Part shown: piece after piece, positions 8,214 to 17,442 of the stretch | Layout of the letters: each line of letters begins with the position of its first letter | How positions within the stretch are numbered: position 1 is the stretch's first letter | NCBI GenBank assembly: GCA_905479735.1 | Contig: CAJQNS010000005.1 | Coordinates: 1-52,752, forward strand | Length of the DNA stretch: 52,752 nt | Reading direction: 5' to 3' | DNA from: an uncultured Desulfofustis sp. | Lineage (GTDB): Bacteria; Desulfobacterota; Desulfobulbia; Desulfobulbales; Desulfocapsaceae | Notes under the pieces: model-generated | Databases searched by the model: none | Told to the model about the DNA's origin: nothing | What the model saw: only the letters and a program-made list of their open reading frames with translations | Made by a program: the position numbers and the translations under genes

Positions 8214-9047
8214 TCATGTACTTTTCCGCACAGCTCCCAAGGCAACCGTAACACGACTTTCTATCAAGTTAAGACAGTAATTTCGGAGTTTCTCCTTTGC
8301 ATTCAGTCCCATGAGTAAATGAATACCCAGTGGAGGAGGGCCGTCAGTTTCCATCAGCGATAATCCCTTTCTAAAATACTCAATGGACTCTTTTACTTTG
8401 ACTTCCCAGTGATCAATTTTAAATCCTACCCCCTCCATGATCATACGAGCCTCACTCTCTGTAACCAGACTACTCAATGACTCATCCTCTGCCCAGGGGA
8501 CTGGATAGTGCGGAGATGCTAAGGCCCCTAAGAAAACGTCATGAAACAGTAGATGGCCACCTGGCTTTAAAACCCTCGCCAACTCAGAATAGAAGCCGTT
8601 TTTATCAGCTATGTTCATCTGTACATGTTCAGTCCAGACAGTATCGAACTGGTTATTCTCATAAGGAATCTGGAGTGCGTTACCTTGGCGCAATTCTACA
8701 CGATCAGACAGGCCTACAAGTTCAGTAAGTTTTGTACCAGCAGAGATATACTCTTCTGTGAGGTCTATACCAAATACGCTGCACTTGTAATGTTCAGCAA
8801 GGTGTCGCGCGCTACCTCCTAAGCCACATCCAACATCAAGGACGTGATCTGTAGGTTTGAGATCAACAAGCTCTGCGACTTCAAGCGTTGATTGCTTCCC
8901 ACGGGTGTGAAATTCGTCAACAGGAGAAAGATCATCAACAGTCAATGAGTTGATATTTTTATCAGCCAGATCGAACCCTTTAAAGATTTTTGTTATGACT
9001 TCCCCGTTCCCGTAATGGCGGTCCACTGATTCTGCGTACCTTTCCAT
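8214..9047 (-). CDS. Class I SAM-dependent methyltransferase
   Basis: A 277-residue Rossmann methyltransferase. Motif I is VLDVGCGLGGSARHLAE (69-85), with a following acidic residue in VFGIDLTEEY binding the SAM ribose. RQGNALQIPYENNQFDTVWTEH and LKPGGHLLFHD are the later motifs. The DEFHTRGKQSTLE segment before motif I is typical of sarcosine/dimethylglycine and related N-methyltransferases, so a small-molecule amine substrate is possible, but I cannot fix it. AAAGAGGTAATCT precedes the ATG. It stands alone. Confidence 0.85.
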   Translation of the reverse strand: MERYAESVDRHYGNGEVITKIFKGFDLADKNINSLTVDDLSPVDEFHTRGKQSTLEVAELVDLKPTDHVLDVGCGLGGSARHLAEHYKCSVFGIDLTEEYISAGTKLTELVGLSDRVELRQGNALQIPYENNQFDTVWTEHVQMNIADKNGFYSELARVLKPGGHLLFHDVFLGALASPHYPVPWAEDESLSSLVTESEARMIMEGVGFKIDHWEVKVKESIEYFRKGLSLMETDGPPPLGIHLLMGLNAKEKLRNYCLNLIESRVTVALGAVRKST

Positions 9048-9260
9048 AGATTACCTCTTTCTAGTTGAGATAGTCCTAGCTGTTTCCTGGCGTCATACCT
9101 TCAAGTTCACAAGCCTTCCTAGCGCCGATAAACTTCTCAGGCAATTCGCCAACATTTCCAAAGCGTCTTCGTATTCAAGCCTGGACTCTTAATATTTCCA
9201 TCAGCAGTTCCGATTCACAATCTACGCAGATAGAGTAGTATTTCTAAATGCTATAAAAGG

Positions 9261-9683
9261 TCAGGATAATGTTTCCTTCAAAGCCGAGAGTAGAGCGCGA
9301 TAAATGGGATTGCAGAAATCTGCGACATCATTGTCTCTCTCAGAATTAAAACTCGCACTCCACTCCACCTGAGTATTATCTCCAGCGGGGGTCAGCTTGA
9401 CCGTACCAACATAACTCTGCACTGAAGTGTTCGAAACAGCATCAGGGCCATCGTCAATCGTTTAGGAGAAGGTGTGTCCCTTGCTGTCGAGTTTGATCAG
9501 GGTTTCATGAAAGGCATCATTCAAAATCCGTTGGGCACCAATCTCACTTCCGTTTTTGTTGCCAACCTTCTTAACATCGGTGATCACTCCCGGAGCCCAT
9601 GACATATCATGAAAATCACGAATAGTTTCCCAAACTTTGGGAACCGGAGCCTTTATTTCTATGGTGTTACTTAGATCGCCCAT
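9261..9683 (-). pseudogene. SRPBCC (START-like) protein gene with in-frame TAA
   Basis: The frame from ATG 9683 codes an SRPBCC/polyketide-cyclase-like start (IEIKAPVPKVWETIRDFHDMSWAPGV) and stops at TAA 9464-9462 after GHTFS. The same frame continues with TIDDGPDAV, YVGTVKLTPAG and TQVEWSASF, and ends at a TGA at 9261, giving a full-length domain of about 140 residues. The stop replaces the residue usually Tyr in HTFSY-x-I. A single nonsense change is the simplest reading. The intact fold would be a hydrophobic-ligand-binding helix-grip domain. Confidence 0.72.
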
Positions 9684-9787
9684 GACTCATTCCTCACTCA
9701 TTTTTTGGTTTCATTAAGAGAAATCTTACTATTTCGATCCCCCTTCACATGATGTGGGTAATAGAAATAGCATCTCTCAATGGTGCT

Positions 9788-10204
9788 TCATGCCCATCCA
9801 AGCTGCTGGAGACTGATCGAGTCATTCCAGATCTTCGTCATATGTTTGATTCGATCTCCCTCAAATTCCATGTGGTACACGTAGTCGGCAGCAACACTTT
9901 TACCCGTCGGTTCACCTGGTCCACCTGGTCCAGTTTGAGTGCCATGGAATACTGCAAACGCCGCTACCGAATCCCGGGCCTCATCGGCAGCAAAGAACTT
10001 CAACTCGTAGTGTCCATCAGGAATGGGAGTTAATAGGTTCTTCATCCATTCGCAGTATCCTTCTAAGGTGGATATGTCGGCCAAAGCAGTAGTTTGAGAT
10101 GCAAATGTGGCATCAGGATGACAGAATGAACTGCAAGTGTTCCAGCCTTTACCTGTTTCACATGCTTCAAAGAATTGCTGGGCAGAATTGACATGGGTAC
10201 TCAT
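9788..10204 (-). CDS. SnoaL-like / NTF2-fold protein
   Basis: A 138-residue protein with the NTF2-like pattern: AQQFFEACETGKGW at the start, FCHPDATFASQT, then strands YELKFFAADEA, AAFAVFHGTQT and DYVYHMEFEGDRIKHMTKIWND near the end, typical of SnoaL-type polyketide cyclase/isomerase-like proteins. The true start is the ATG at 10204 with AGGAGA upstream; the 28 codons before it are not needed. Cytoplasmic, substrate unknown. The interrupted SRPBCC gene lies next to it on the same strand, so the two small ligand-binding proteins may once have shared a transcript. Confidence 0.8.
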   Translation of the reverse strand: MSTHVNSAQQFFEACETGKGWNTCSSFCHPDATFASQTTALADISTLEGYCEWMKNLLTPIPDGHYELKFFAADEARDSVAAFAVFHGTQTGPGGPGEPTGKSVAADYVYHMEFEGDRIKHMTKIWNDSISLQQLGWA

Positions 10205-10379
10205 GGTTGTATCTCCTATATTGTTGCGGTGAGTGTTTTTGGGGGGAACATTCCAGAACTGGAAGGTTTTTTGAAAATTACCACACATCTGACCTGTCCC
10301 GATGAATAAGAGGCTAAATCTAAAATCTTTAGCTGACTAATGTTTTCCAGTCCTGCGGGAGACGACTGTATCCCCTACA

Positions 10380-10739
10380 TTACATTCTGTTTACTAAGGG
10401 GATCATAATATGGGCATACGGGGTATCGGGCCACATAACCCACGGACCTCCATTCAGGTGGTCTGTAGAAAGACCTTTCAACGATTCTTGATCAGGCACA
10501 ATAACCATTATATGAGCGCCCATATCCGTTACCCAATCGTTCTCCTTCCCGGTAGGTTCAGTCGCAAATGGGTCGCTGTTACTCACGGGGGCATCACCCA
10601 TTAGCATGTATGCGATACCGACCTCGCCATAGGTCGGTTCCTCTTTATTAACGTAGGCTTTGAGGAAATCTAGCCACGGTTCGTTTACACACCAAGGTGC
10701 ATTACCAATTACAATAATACCACATTGTGGTATTATCAA
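10380..10739 (-). pseudogene. 5'-truncated conserved hypothetical protein
   Basis: From about residue 13 the frame matches a conserved secreted-protein family I recall: NAPWCVNEPWLDFLKAY, GIAYMLMGD, a D-P-F-A-T-E-P step, HIMVIVPD and GGPWVMWPDTPYAHIMIPL. Relatives have about 90 more N-terminal residues, including a signal peptide and a D-A-T-I-M-x-W segment, which are absent. The first codons here come from a 23-bp palindrome (10714-10736) unrelated to the family. The gene therefore looks decapitated; a translated short form is possible but would stay in the cytoplasm. Confidence 0.5.
10714..10736. repeat. 23-bp palindrome, operator-like (site 1)
   Basis: Perfect 11-bp arms around one central base, core ATACCACA-T-TGTGGTAT. 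Sixteen of its central 17 bases recur at 35628-35644 upstream of the FAD oxidase riboswitch. No other copy was noticed in the window. It could be an operator of an unidentified repressor or the scar of a small mobile element. Confidence 0.5.
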
Positions 10740-11098
10740 TCAAATTAATACCAAGTTTAAGGGTGATAAATAGATATGTGGACGGATATAAAAGACTTAT
10801 TTGAAGTTCTGTTATCAGTAAAATACAGCCTAAGCTAACAATGGGTGTTTTTTCATAGGAATAAAAATCCTTCAGTTTCCCCCATAAATTCTTGACGTTA
10901 TTTTTTGGTCATGCAATCGCCGAATCGATGTTAATTACTGTTTTTGCATAAGATTCCCTTGATTTGTAGAAATGTTACGTATACAAACTGATTATCTTCA
11001 TCTTGGCAGTTACGACTACAAGTAAAGTTTTCCTCAGGGTTGACGGGTGGAACCTCATGCACTGTTAGATTTGCTCCAGATTCTCCATCTCTAGCTTA
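10740..11098. other. Intergenic stretch, nothing recognised
   Basis: About 360 bp between two minus-strand genes. No reading frame, RNA or repeat that I can support, apart from the palindrome at its left edge. Confidence 0.3.
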
Positions 11099-12757
11099 TT
11101 AGAGCCCATCCACCTTGATAATTACCAAAGTGATATCATCTGCTGATTTGGCACCGTCCATAAAAGTGTGCAGTTCGGCATAGACAGCACCGAGAATGTC
11201 TTCTGCTGATAGCTCAGCATGCTTTTGAATGATTTCACACAGCCGTTTCTTCCCAAACATCTGCCAATCGCTGTTGAACGCCTCCCAGATACCATCAGTA
11301 CCAATCGCAATGATTTGGCCATTTTTCAACCCTTTCTTATGATGCTCCACGTACTCGAAGCCATCAGCGACTCCAAGAGCAATGCCAGTTCCTTTCAACT
11401 CTTCAAACTCATCCGTATCAGGGCTATACACGAGTGCCGGATCATGTCCGGCTCTGACCCACTTCAGGTCCTGTTTTTCCGAGTCAATGGCCAGGTAAAA
11501 CAAAGTCATGAACTTACCTGTGCCATGGACATCGCTTGCTAAGTGGCTGTTCATTTCAGAAATTATCTCAGAGAGTGATCCAGGTTGAGCGGCCCGCATC
11601 CTCAGAAAAGCCCTAGCCGTGGTCATCAGGAGTGCTGAGTCGACGCCATGGCCGGATATATCGCCGACGACTATACCCACAGAGCCCTTTCGGGAATTAT
11701 GTCGCCAGAGAAAATCAAAATAGTCACCTCCGATCTCATCACACGAAACATTTCGGCCAGCAATGTCGAGCCCTTTTACGATGGGCTTTTCTTGAGGCAG
11801 TAAACTCTTCTGGACCTCACCAGCAAGAACCAAAGCTTTTTTGTGTTCTGTCATGTCGGTGATAAAAGCCATGTTACCTATAATCGCCCCTTGGTCATCT
11901 CTTAATGCATTGCCATGTAGCAGAATTGGAATGATGCGACCGTCTTTGGCAACCACGCTGCCCTCAAGTTCACGGTTTTCTTGTGCCGGGGTGGTCTCGT
12001 TATTTGCGAGGATATAGTTTCTGAAATCATCAGTGAGATGATTCAGCAGGTTGTTGCCGAGTAACTCCTCTCGTTTATATTGAAGAAGCCTGCAGTAGGC
12101 GTCGTTTGTGTCGACTATCTTGAAGGCCTCATCCATCAACAAGAATCCTTCCGCTGCAGTTTCAACAATACGACGGAATTTTTCTTCACTTCTTTTAAGT
12201 TTATCTTCCGCTAGTTTTCGTTCGGTTATATCGATTAAAATACCTTGGTTATGGATTTTATTACCTTTCTCATCTCTGACAATAGATGTTTGGTCTTCAA
12301 CCCAGCGGATATCGCCAGCTTTGGTTACCGCTCGATAATACTGAGTATATTCTTCCACATCATCATCAGCATACTGATTAATTTCATCAAGTAGCCGTTC
12401 GCGGTCATCTGGGTGAACGATGTCCTTAAATCGGATTCGATCCTCCATAATATCTCTTGGTTCATATCCGAACTGTATAAGATTGTCAGAAATATACTCA
12501 AGGGTCGGTTTTTTCCCGATTTTCCCAGCTCTTCTTCTAAACAGCACAACGGGGCTCTGGTTAACTATCAGCTTGGCTAGTTCCAACTCATAAACGGTCT
12601 CTACATATTTTGTAGCAGCGGCAGCTGCGTCTCTTTCATATACAGTTATCTGTTCTTTTAGATCTCGAACCACATTCTGGGATTCTTTTAATTGCTCTTT
12701 AAGGTTCTTAATTTCTTCGAGGGATTTTTCACTAATTTCCAAGTTCCGATCCTTCAT
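11099..12757 (-). CDS. PAS-PAS-PP2C (SpoIIE/RsbU-like) phosphatase
   Basis: A 552-residue signalling protein. Residues 1-60 form a coiled coil. A PAS_3-type domain (about 75-185, containing IVHPDDRERLLDEI and the PAC motif GILIDITERK) is followed by a second PAS (about 195-310, ending MAFITDMTEH) and a SpoIIE-type PP2C phosphatase from about 315, with EIGGDYFDF, VGDISGHGVDSALLM and IGTDGIWEA providing the metal-binding Asp residues. Such proteins dephosphorylate anti-anti-sigma factors in partner-switching stress control. No STAS or anti-sigma gene is adjacent, so its partner is elsewhere. No membrane segment; probably cytoplasmic. Confidence 0.92.
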   Translation of the reverse strand: MKDRNLEISEKSLEEIKNLKEQLKESQNVVRDLKEQITVYERDAAAAATKYVETVYELELAKLIVNQSPVVLFRRRAGKIGKKPTLEYISDNLIQFGYEPRDIMEDRIRFKDIVHPDDRERLLDEINQYADDDVEEYTQYYRAVTKAGDIRWVEDQTSIVRDEKGNKIHNQGILIDITERKLAEDKLKRSEEKFRRIVETAAEGFLLMDEAFKIVDTNDAYCRLLQYKREELLGNNLLNHLTDDFRNYILANNETTPAQENRELEGSVVAKDGRIIPILLHGNALRDDQGAIIGNMAFITDMTEHKKALVLAGEVQKSLLPQEKPIVKGLDIAGRNVSCDEIGGDYFDFLWRHNSRKGSVGIVVGDISGHGVDSALLMTTARAFLRMRAAQPGSLSEIISEMNSHLASDVHGTGKFMTLFYLAIDSEKQDLKWVRAGHDPALVYSPDTDEFEELKGTGIALGVADGFEYVEHHKKGLKNGQIIAIGTDGIWEAFNSDWQMFGKKRLCEIIQKHAELSAEDILGAVYAELHTFMDGAKSADDITLVIIKVDGL

Positions 12758-12836
12758 GGCATTGTTGTCCCATCTGTTTCAGTTGATTGTTTTCAGGAGA
12801 GCCGTCAAATAAATCTATGTATTTATCAATTCAGAT

Positions 12837-13070
12837 TCAATTCTCGATCATACTCTCAGAACTGGATTTAATGACTCTGGCGAGAGGGACGAGTATCAGC
12901 ACACAAGGAAAGGCCACGGCAAAGGCCTTGATAAACGCCTTGAACCAAAGCATGACGAAATGATCGGCAACGCCAAGATTTATGAAAGTGATGACCCCGA
13001 ACATCATGAAAGACATCATCAATGACATAAAGAAAGCAAAAACGATGGCTTAAAAACGCTTTGGTAGCAT
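12837..13070 (-). pseudogene. DUF2798 membrane protein with early in-frame TAA
   Basis: The frame from ATG 13070 reads MLPKRF, then TAA (13052-13050), then AIVFAFFMSLMMSFMMFGVITFINLG and the second helix AFAVAFPCVLILVPLARVI. Relatives of DUF2798 have this exact layout (two helices, N-L-G between them) with a continuous basic N-terminus, so codon 7 is probably a nonsense mutation. Re-initiation at ATG 13028 would give a 63-residue protein with a shortened first helix and no ribosome site, so residual function is uncertain. Confidence 0.55.
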
Positions 13071-13104
13071 GGTAATGAAAAGATTTGATCGAATTCAGGT
13101 TATT

Positions 13105-13716
13105 TCATTGATCATCTAAAGAAATCGATTCTTTAGCTTGGATCTCGGCGGTAGTATTTCTACTGGGATACTCTATTTCTGGCACCGAAACCTTTAAAAA
13201 TTTACACAATGGTTCCCACCCATCACCAAGATTATGGACCAATAGACGATCTTGTGGAACTGTAGCTATGACTTCATCTACATGGCGATTATAAACATCC
13301 ATTGCGTGGTCTCGGTCATCTGCCTTTCCGTCGAAAACATTAATCGCCAGAAAGTGAGTTAATGGGTTTTCTTCTTTTGAGCGTTTCATCATCTGCAGAA
13401 TGGTACCTTCAAAACTTTTCCACCAGCTTTCGGCTGAACGCCACGTAAGCAATACCGGAGCATCTGGGTACAAATCGATTAATTCTCGCCAGTAATATGC
13501 CGATGGCCAATCAACACACGAAGAATAACCTTCAAACAAGCTATCCCAATCAGGTTGAGAACCTCGTGAGAGATCAATCCAACGCTGATATAAAACAAGA
13601 TTATCGCTCAATTCAAACATATGATGGGTCGGACCAAAACCAAGGATGTTTAATGCCATCCGCATAGAGTCAGTTCCTGTACGTCCAAATCCTGTTCCAA
13701 TTACTTTAAGTGACAT
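13105..13716 (-). CDS. Sulfotransferase-family protein
   Basis: A 203-residue protein. The N-terminal VIGTGFGRTGTDSMRMAL (residues 4-21) is the PAPS-binding loop of the family often annotated as sulfotransferase_4/NAD-dependent-epimerase-like. ALNILGFGPTHHMFE, VDWPSAYYW, YPDAPVLLTWRSAESWWKSF and LLVHNLGDGWEPLCKFLKVSVPEIEYP follow in the usual order. ATG 13716 has GGAGATG upstream; the ATG at 13746 lacks one. Acceptor unknown. Predicted cytoplasmic. Confidence 0.85.
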   Translation of the reverse strand: MSLKVIGTGFGRTGTDSMRMALNILGFGPTHHMFELSDNLVLYQRWIDLSRGSQPDWDSLFEGYSSCVDWPSAYYWRELIDLYPDAPVLLTWRSAESWWKSFEGTILQMMKRSKEENPLTHFLAINVFDGKADDRDHAMDVYNRHVDEVIATVPQDRLLVHNLGDGWEPLCKFLKVSVPEIEYPSRNTTAEIQAKESISLDDQ

Positions 13717-13746
13717 GACACCATCTCCGATAACATCAGAGCCCAT

Positions 13747-14189
13747 GGGACTCCATGCTTAAAATTGAATCTGACTTGAAGAGTGAACTACCGATTCAAA
13801 AAGGCTGAACAACTGGAACCAAACTATAAAGCGATTCACAGGTGATGCAAATTTAGGCTAGATGGAGAGCCTGTAACCCTAATCCTCTCGGATGAGATAG
13901 CGATGTCGGAAATCATTTCTATCAAACAGATGGTTGCTACTGGGAATCTTCTGTAAATCCAAGTGGGGGGGGTTGAAGGGTACTCCTATATCTACTGCTC
14001 CAGACCTAGAGTTGTACATTCCTCATAAGAAGAAAGGTTTTCACTGGACATCATAAATTTCCCAGAGGTAGGCAGAGCATAGCTTCCTGATCAGTTGAGA
14101 ATCCACACAAGTGCGCCTAACGAAAGAGTTCTTCTGGCAAGGTCAGATAATGAGAAAAATTGGAGCGCGAGGGTGCTCAGCAATAGCCT
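13747..14189. other. Intergenic stretch, nothing recognised
   Basis: About 440 bp with no convincing gene on either strand, no tRNA-like fold and only a run of nine G near 13966. It may contain eroded sequence. Confidence 0.3.
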
Positions 14190-14242
14190 TCAAATTATTT
14201 TTAATCTGCAATATTCGACTGCCCGAGGATATCTTAAAATTG

Positions 14243-15451
14243 TTAAATAGCATTTTCTGTCCCTTTTTCTCTGAAGGCATGCGCAGTTAAAATAGACAGT
14301 GATATCAATAGGGAGATAGTACAAACGATGGTCACACCTGACCAGCCAAATGATCGCCAAACCGGACCCAGACAAATAGAGGAAAGGCTGCCGCCACCGA
14401 CACAAAAAAGTATATAGAGGGATGAGGCGCTTCCGATCGCTTCCCTTGGGGCACTCTGCCCAATGAGTATGAACACCAGAGGTTGACAAATATACACACC
14501 CAGAAACAGCAATAATATACCTAGTGCTGTCAATGTCACAGACTGGAACCAGCCCATGAGTTGAAAAGACAGCAGACACAACACTAAACCGACAAAAACA
14601 GTTCTGTATTGCCCAAATTTTTGAGAAAGATAGCCTGCAAAAGGTGCAACGAGTGCAGTGATTCCAGCAAAACTTATCCAGCCGATTTCACCGGATGTAA
14701 AATTGAAAGGAGGGGCAATCAGCCGGTAGGTTAAAAAAGTAACCATACCAAGAAAACCGATAAACAGGCAGAACCCAACCAGCAGGAAGGAAAGTATCTT
14801 GGCATTGCCTAACAGCCCCAGTGAATTTAAATACAACCTGCTTAACTTTTGTGTGTTTTTTATCGTCCTGTCATTTCTCTTCACAAGAAAAGGAAAAGTA
14901 ACTGCTGCAAGAATAATCAGGACGGCAGAGACAACTCTGAATGCGACCTGCCAACCGACCATTGCCGTCATTATCCCCATTAGGACCCTGCCTAAAATGA
15001 CCCCAAGCGTTCCAGAGGCTACAATTGATCCCATATAGACACCGATCTTATTATCGGGTGCTGTCTTGGCAATATGCGGGAACATCGAGGCCGGAACTAT
15101 GGCTGCGCTGATTCCCATAAAGGCCAAGGCTAAAAGGAATAAACTAAAATCTGATGTGAGAGATGAGTAGAAAACCGTCACAGCAAGCATCAGAAGTCCA
15201 GTCATAGCCATTCTGGGTAAATTGAATTTATCTGCAGCGGGACCTAAAAAGAAAAATGAAACGCAGTAAAATAATGAAACGACACTGAACGAAATCCTCG
15301 CTTCAGTAATATCTGTGTTAAAGGACTGAGAAAGTTCCAAAAATATGGGTTGAGTCATAAATACGGTAGAAACTGCAAGCAGATTGATTATGCAGGCACT
15401 TAATAATATAACGCTTTCTTTTCTCAGAAACTTTGGTGTTAAGATAGTCAA
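14243..15451 (-). CDS. MFS transporter
   Basis: A 12-helix major facilitator of about 402 residues. The N-terminal half carries D-K-F-N-L-P-R in the loop between helices 2 and 3 (motif A position) and the second half has QKFGQYR. Topology resembles YnfM-type drug/arabinose exporters. The start is uncertain: a TTG at 15451 overlaps the stop of the upstream serine hydrolase by four bases (TTGA, translational coupling), and an in-frame GTG at 15496 would extend the N-terminus by 15 residues. The overlap says the two are one operon. Substrate unknown. Confidence 0.82.
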   Translation of the reverse strand: MTILTPKFLRKESVILLSACIINLLAVSTVFMTQPIFLELSQSFNTDITEARISFSVVSLFYCVSFFFLGPAADKFNLPRMAMTGLLMLAVTVFYSSLTSDFSLFLLALAFMGISAAIVPASMFPHIAKTAPDNKIGVYMGSIVASGTLGVILGRVLMGIMTAMVGWQVAFRVVSAVLIILAAVTFPFLVKRNDRTIKNTQKLSRLYLNSLGLLGNAKILSFLLVGFCLFIGFLGMVTFLTYRLIAPPFNFTSGEIGWISFAGITALVAPFAGYLSQKFGQYRTVFVGLVLCLLSFQLMGWFQSVTLTALGILLLFLGVYICQPLVFILIGQSAPREAIGSASSLYILFCVGGGSLSSICLGPVWRSFGWSGVTIVCTISLLISLSILTAHAFREKGTENAI

Positions 15452-16575
15452 TTTTTTGCCTGCTCCGACAGACGCATAGATTTTAACCTTTCCCACGATC
15501 TGGGATCTTCCGACAGTGGATTATCTGATTGAACAGCTGGAACAATATAATTATCAAGTATTTCTTCGGGAATGCGAGTCTTTATTTCTCTTAAATTACC
15601 CGTGAATACCACCACCATATTCTCGTCTTTCAAGACGAATATTCGCTGACCGCGCGCTCCAACTGCTGCAAATCTGTCAAGTGAATATATCCACCACTGA
15701 TAGCCATAGCCGAAGGTCAGGGGGGTGTTTATGTGTTTTTCCGTGGATTCTGCAATCCATTTAGGTGATATGACTTGGTGGTTGTTCCATCTTCCACCTT
15801 TTAAGAATAAGTAGCCGAATCTGGCCATATCGAGAGGTCGCATGGTGAGATCACTGTATCCAATGGTAAGGCCGTTGTAACTTTTCCAGTGAATGTCCAT
15901 TATGTTCAACGGGTTGAAAAGGTGTTGTTTAGCGAACTCAAAAGCAGTCATTCCAGTCGTTTTCTGGATGATCGCCGTAAGAAGTGCAGAAGCACCATTA
16001 CAATATTCAAAATTGATTCCTGGCGGATAGCTGACTGGGAGGTCTATCATGTACTGTACCCAGTCATCGCTTTGCCACATCTCTTTGAGTCCTTTGAATT
16101 CGTAGCGAACAGAATCTTCACATTTCAGACCGGCAGCCATCGTCAATAGATGTCTCAATGTGATCTTCCGTTTATCACTGTATTGAACAGCCGAGGTATT
16201 CTCGGGAAACAGTTCAAGCAAGGGTTGGTCAACCGACTTGATATAACCTTTATCGATTGCGACCCCGATCAGCGCTGAAGATACACTTTTGGTGCAGGAA
16301 TAGATTTGGTGTTTAAAATGTGGTTCCAGCAGGTGACTATATGACTCCAGAACCACGTATCCGTTGCGCACTATTATCACGCTGTCAATCTTGTAATCGT
16401 TCTTTCTAATGGCGTGAAAAAACTCTGACAATGTGCTGGAACTCATGCCCTGGCTTTCAGGTGACGCGGTTCTCCATTGTTCCTGCGGCCAGTATTGGGA
16501 AGCAAAGAGTTGAGCACCCTGGAAGAATAGGGTCGAGAAGAGGATAACAATCGTAACAATCGGAAAATGTTTCAT
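15448..16575 (-). CDS. Exported serine hydrolase, class C beta-lactamase family
   Basis: About 375 residues with a signal peptide (hydrophobic 7-25). The beta-lactamase/EstB-type motifs are present: S-C-T-K (S93-K96, nucleophile and base), Y-C-N (YxN, about 195) and A-R-G-Q near residue 306 replacing the usual K/H-x-G. GLTIGYSDLTMRPLDMARFGYLFL and FGYGYQWWI are typical of this branch, which includes esterases, 6-aminohexanoate-dimer hydrolases and D-aminopeptidases rather than true resistance enzymes. ATG 16575 has an AGG upstream; ATG 16590 is an alternative. It is followed directly by an MFS transporter, suggesting hydrolysis outside and uptake or export of the product. Confidence 0.85.
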   Translation of the reverse strand: MKHFPIVTIVILFSTLFFQGAQLFASQYWPQEQWRTASPESQGMSSSTLSEFFHAIRKNDYKIDSVIIVRNGYVVLESYSHLLEPHFKHQIYSCTKSVSSALIGVAIDKGYIKSVDQPLLELFPENTSAVQYSDKRKITLRHLLTMAAGLKCEDSVRYEFKGLKEMWQSDDWVQYMIDLPVSYPPGINFEYCNGASALLTAIIQKTTGMTAFEFAKQHLFNPLNIMDIHWKSYNGLTIGYSDLTMRPLDMARFGYLFLKGGRWNNHQVISPKWIAESTEKHINTPLTFGYGYQWWIYSLDRFAAVGARGQRIFVLKDENMVVVFTGNLREIKTRIPEEILDNYIVPAVQSDNPLSEDPRSWERLKSMRLSEQAKN

Positions 16576-16688
16576 TATGCCTGAAATCATTGTTTAATTA
16601 ACGAAGTAGATCAGTTGAAGACGGTGGTGTTTGTCTTGTTTCTAATTTTCTCTGTTCTGACCGCAACAAATTCTTTTCAATAATCCAT

Positions 16689-16886
16689 TTAAGAAGATCG
16701 CGAATCATTCCCTCCCCGTATCGCTGGAATTACTGCTGCTACAAGCAGGCCAAGGCCAAGGCCAGCGAACATACAGCCGAGAAAAACGAGAGCGGACTTC
16801 TCTAAAAAGAAGAAACCTATCCCGAGGCCTGCCAAGAGCCCGCCGCCGACCGCCCACGTGCTCCTATTATGATTTTTATCTGACAT
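16689..16886 (-). CDS. Small glycine-zipper membrane protein (copy 1)
   Basis: A 65-residue protein, start ATG 16886 with AAGGAGATGGG upstream. After a short polar N-terminus (MSDKNHNRSTW) come two hydrophobic, Gly-rich helices (AVGGGLLAGLGIGFFFL and LGCMFAGLGLGLLVAAVI) with G-x-x-x-G patterns, then a short polar tail. A clear paralogue is at 39982-40164. It lies just downstream of the DUF3795 gene on the same strand. Function unknown. Confidence 0.75.
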   Translation of the reverse strand: MSDKNHNRSTWAVGGGLLAGLGIGFFFLEKSALVFLGCMFAGLGLGLLVAAVIPAIRGGNDSRSS

Positions 16887-16900
16887 GTCCCATCTCCTTG

Positions 16901-17341
16901 TCAACTCAGTGACCACGGTTTAGTAAAATAGGTGGTTTTCACATCAGCAGCTTTTGACTTTGCCCATTCCTCAAGGCCCATTTTGTTGATCAGGCAGAGA
17001 TTAAAAACCTTGGTATTGTGCGGGAGGGTGTTTGCCTTGTCAGCATATGGATGAAGATGGTCACAGGGAAAACTTTCACATTCACCACAGAACGCCACCT
17101 TCTTTGTCTTCGAACATTCATAGGCCGCACATCGGTGTTCATCCCCAAACAGATGTTTCTGCAGGGGAATCTGACCGTCATGATTCCGGCATCCTTGGCA
17201 CAACATTATTTCGGTTGGAATTTTCAACTGATCGGACCACAGTTCAACCTGCCTCATTGCTTCCCCGTTATCATGAGCCAGGTAAAAGGTACAGTTGAAA
17301 CAATCAAGCCCGCATGGTGCAGTCATTTGAAAATAATCCAT
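16901..17341 (-). CDS. DUF3795 Cys-rich protein
   Basis: A 146-residue protein with the DUF3795 arrangement: APCGLDCFNCTFYLA (residues 8-22), LCQGCRNHDG (47-56), CAAYECSKTKKVAFCGECESFPCDHLHPYAD (71-101). The ten or so Cys suggest zinc or Fe-S binding. GGAGAAAATGCC precedes the ATG. These proteins are common in anaerobes and methanogens; the biochemical role is unknown. Probably co-transcribed with the small glycine-zipper protein 15 bp downstream. Confidence 0.88.
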   Translation of the reverse strand: MDYFQMTAPCGLDCFNCTFYLAHDNGEAMRQVELWSDQLKIPTEIMLCQGCRNHDGQIPLQKHLFGDEHRCAAYECSKTKKVAFCGECESFPCDHLHPYADKANTLPHNTKVFNLCLINKMGLEEWAKSKAADVKTTYFTKPWSLS

Positions 17342-17442
17342 GGCATTTTCTCCTCATTAAGTGTGGTATCGATGATGTATTGAGTAATGCTCAGTAACAG
17401 CAGTAATTACATTTTCATCGTCAACATCCTTAGTCAGTCTCG

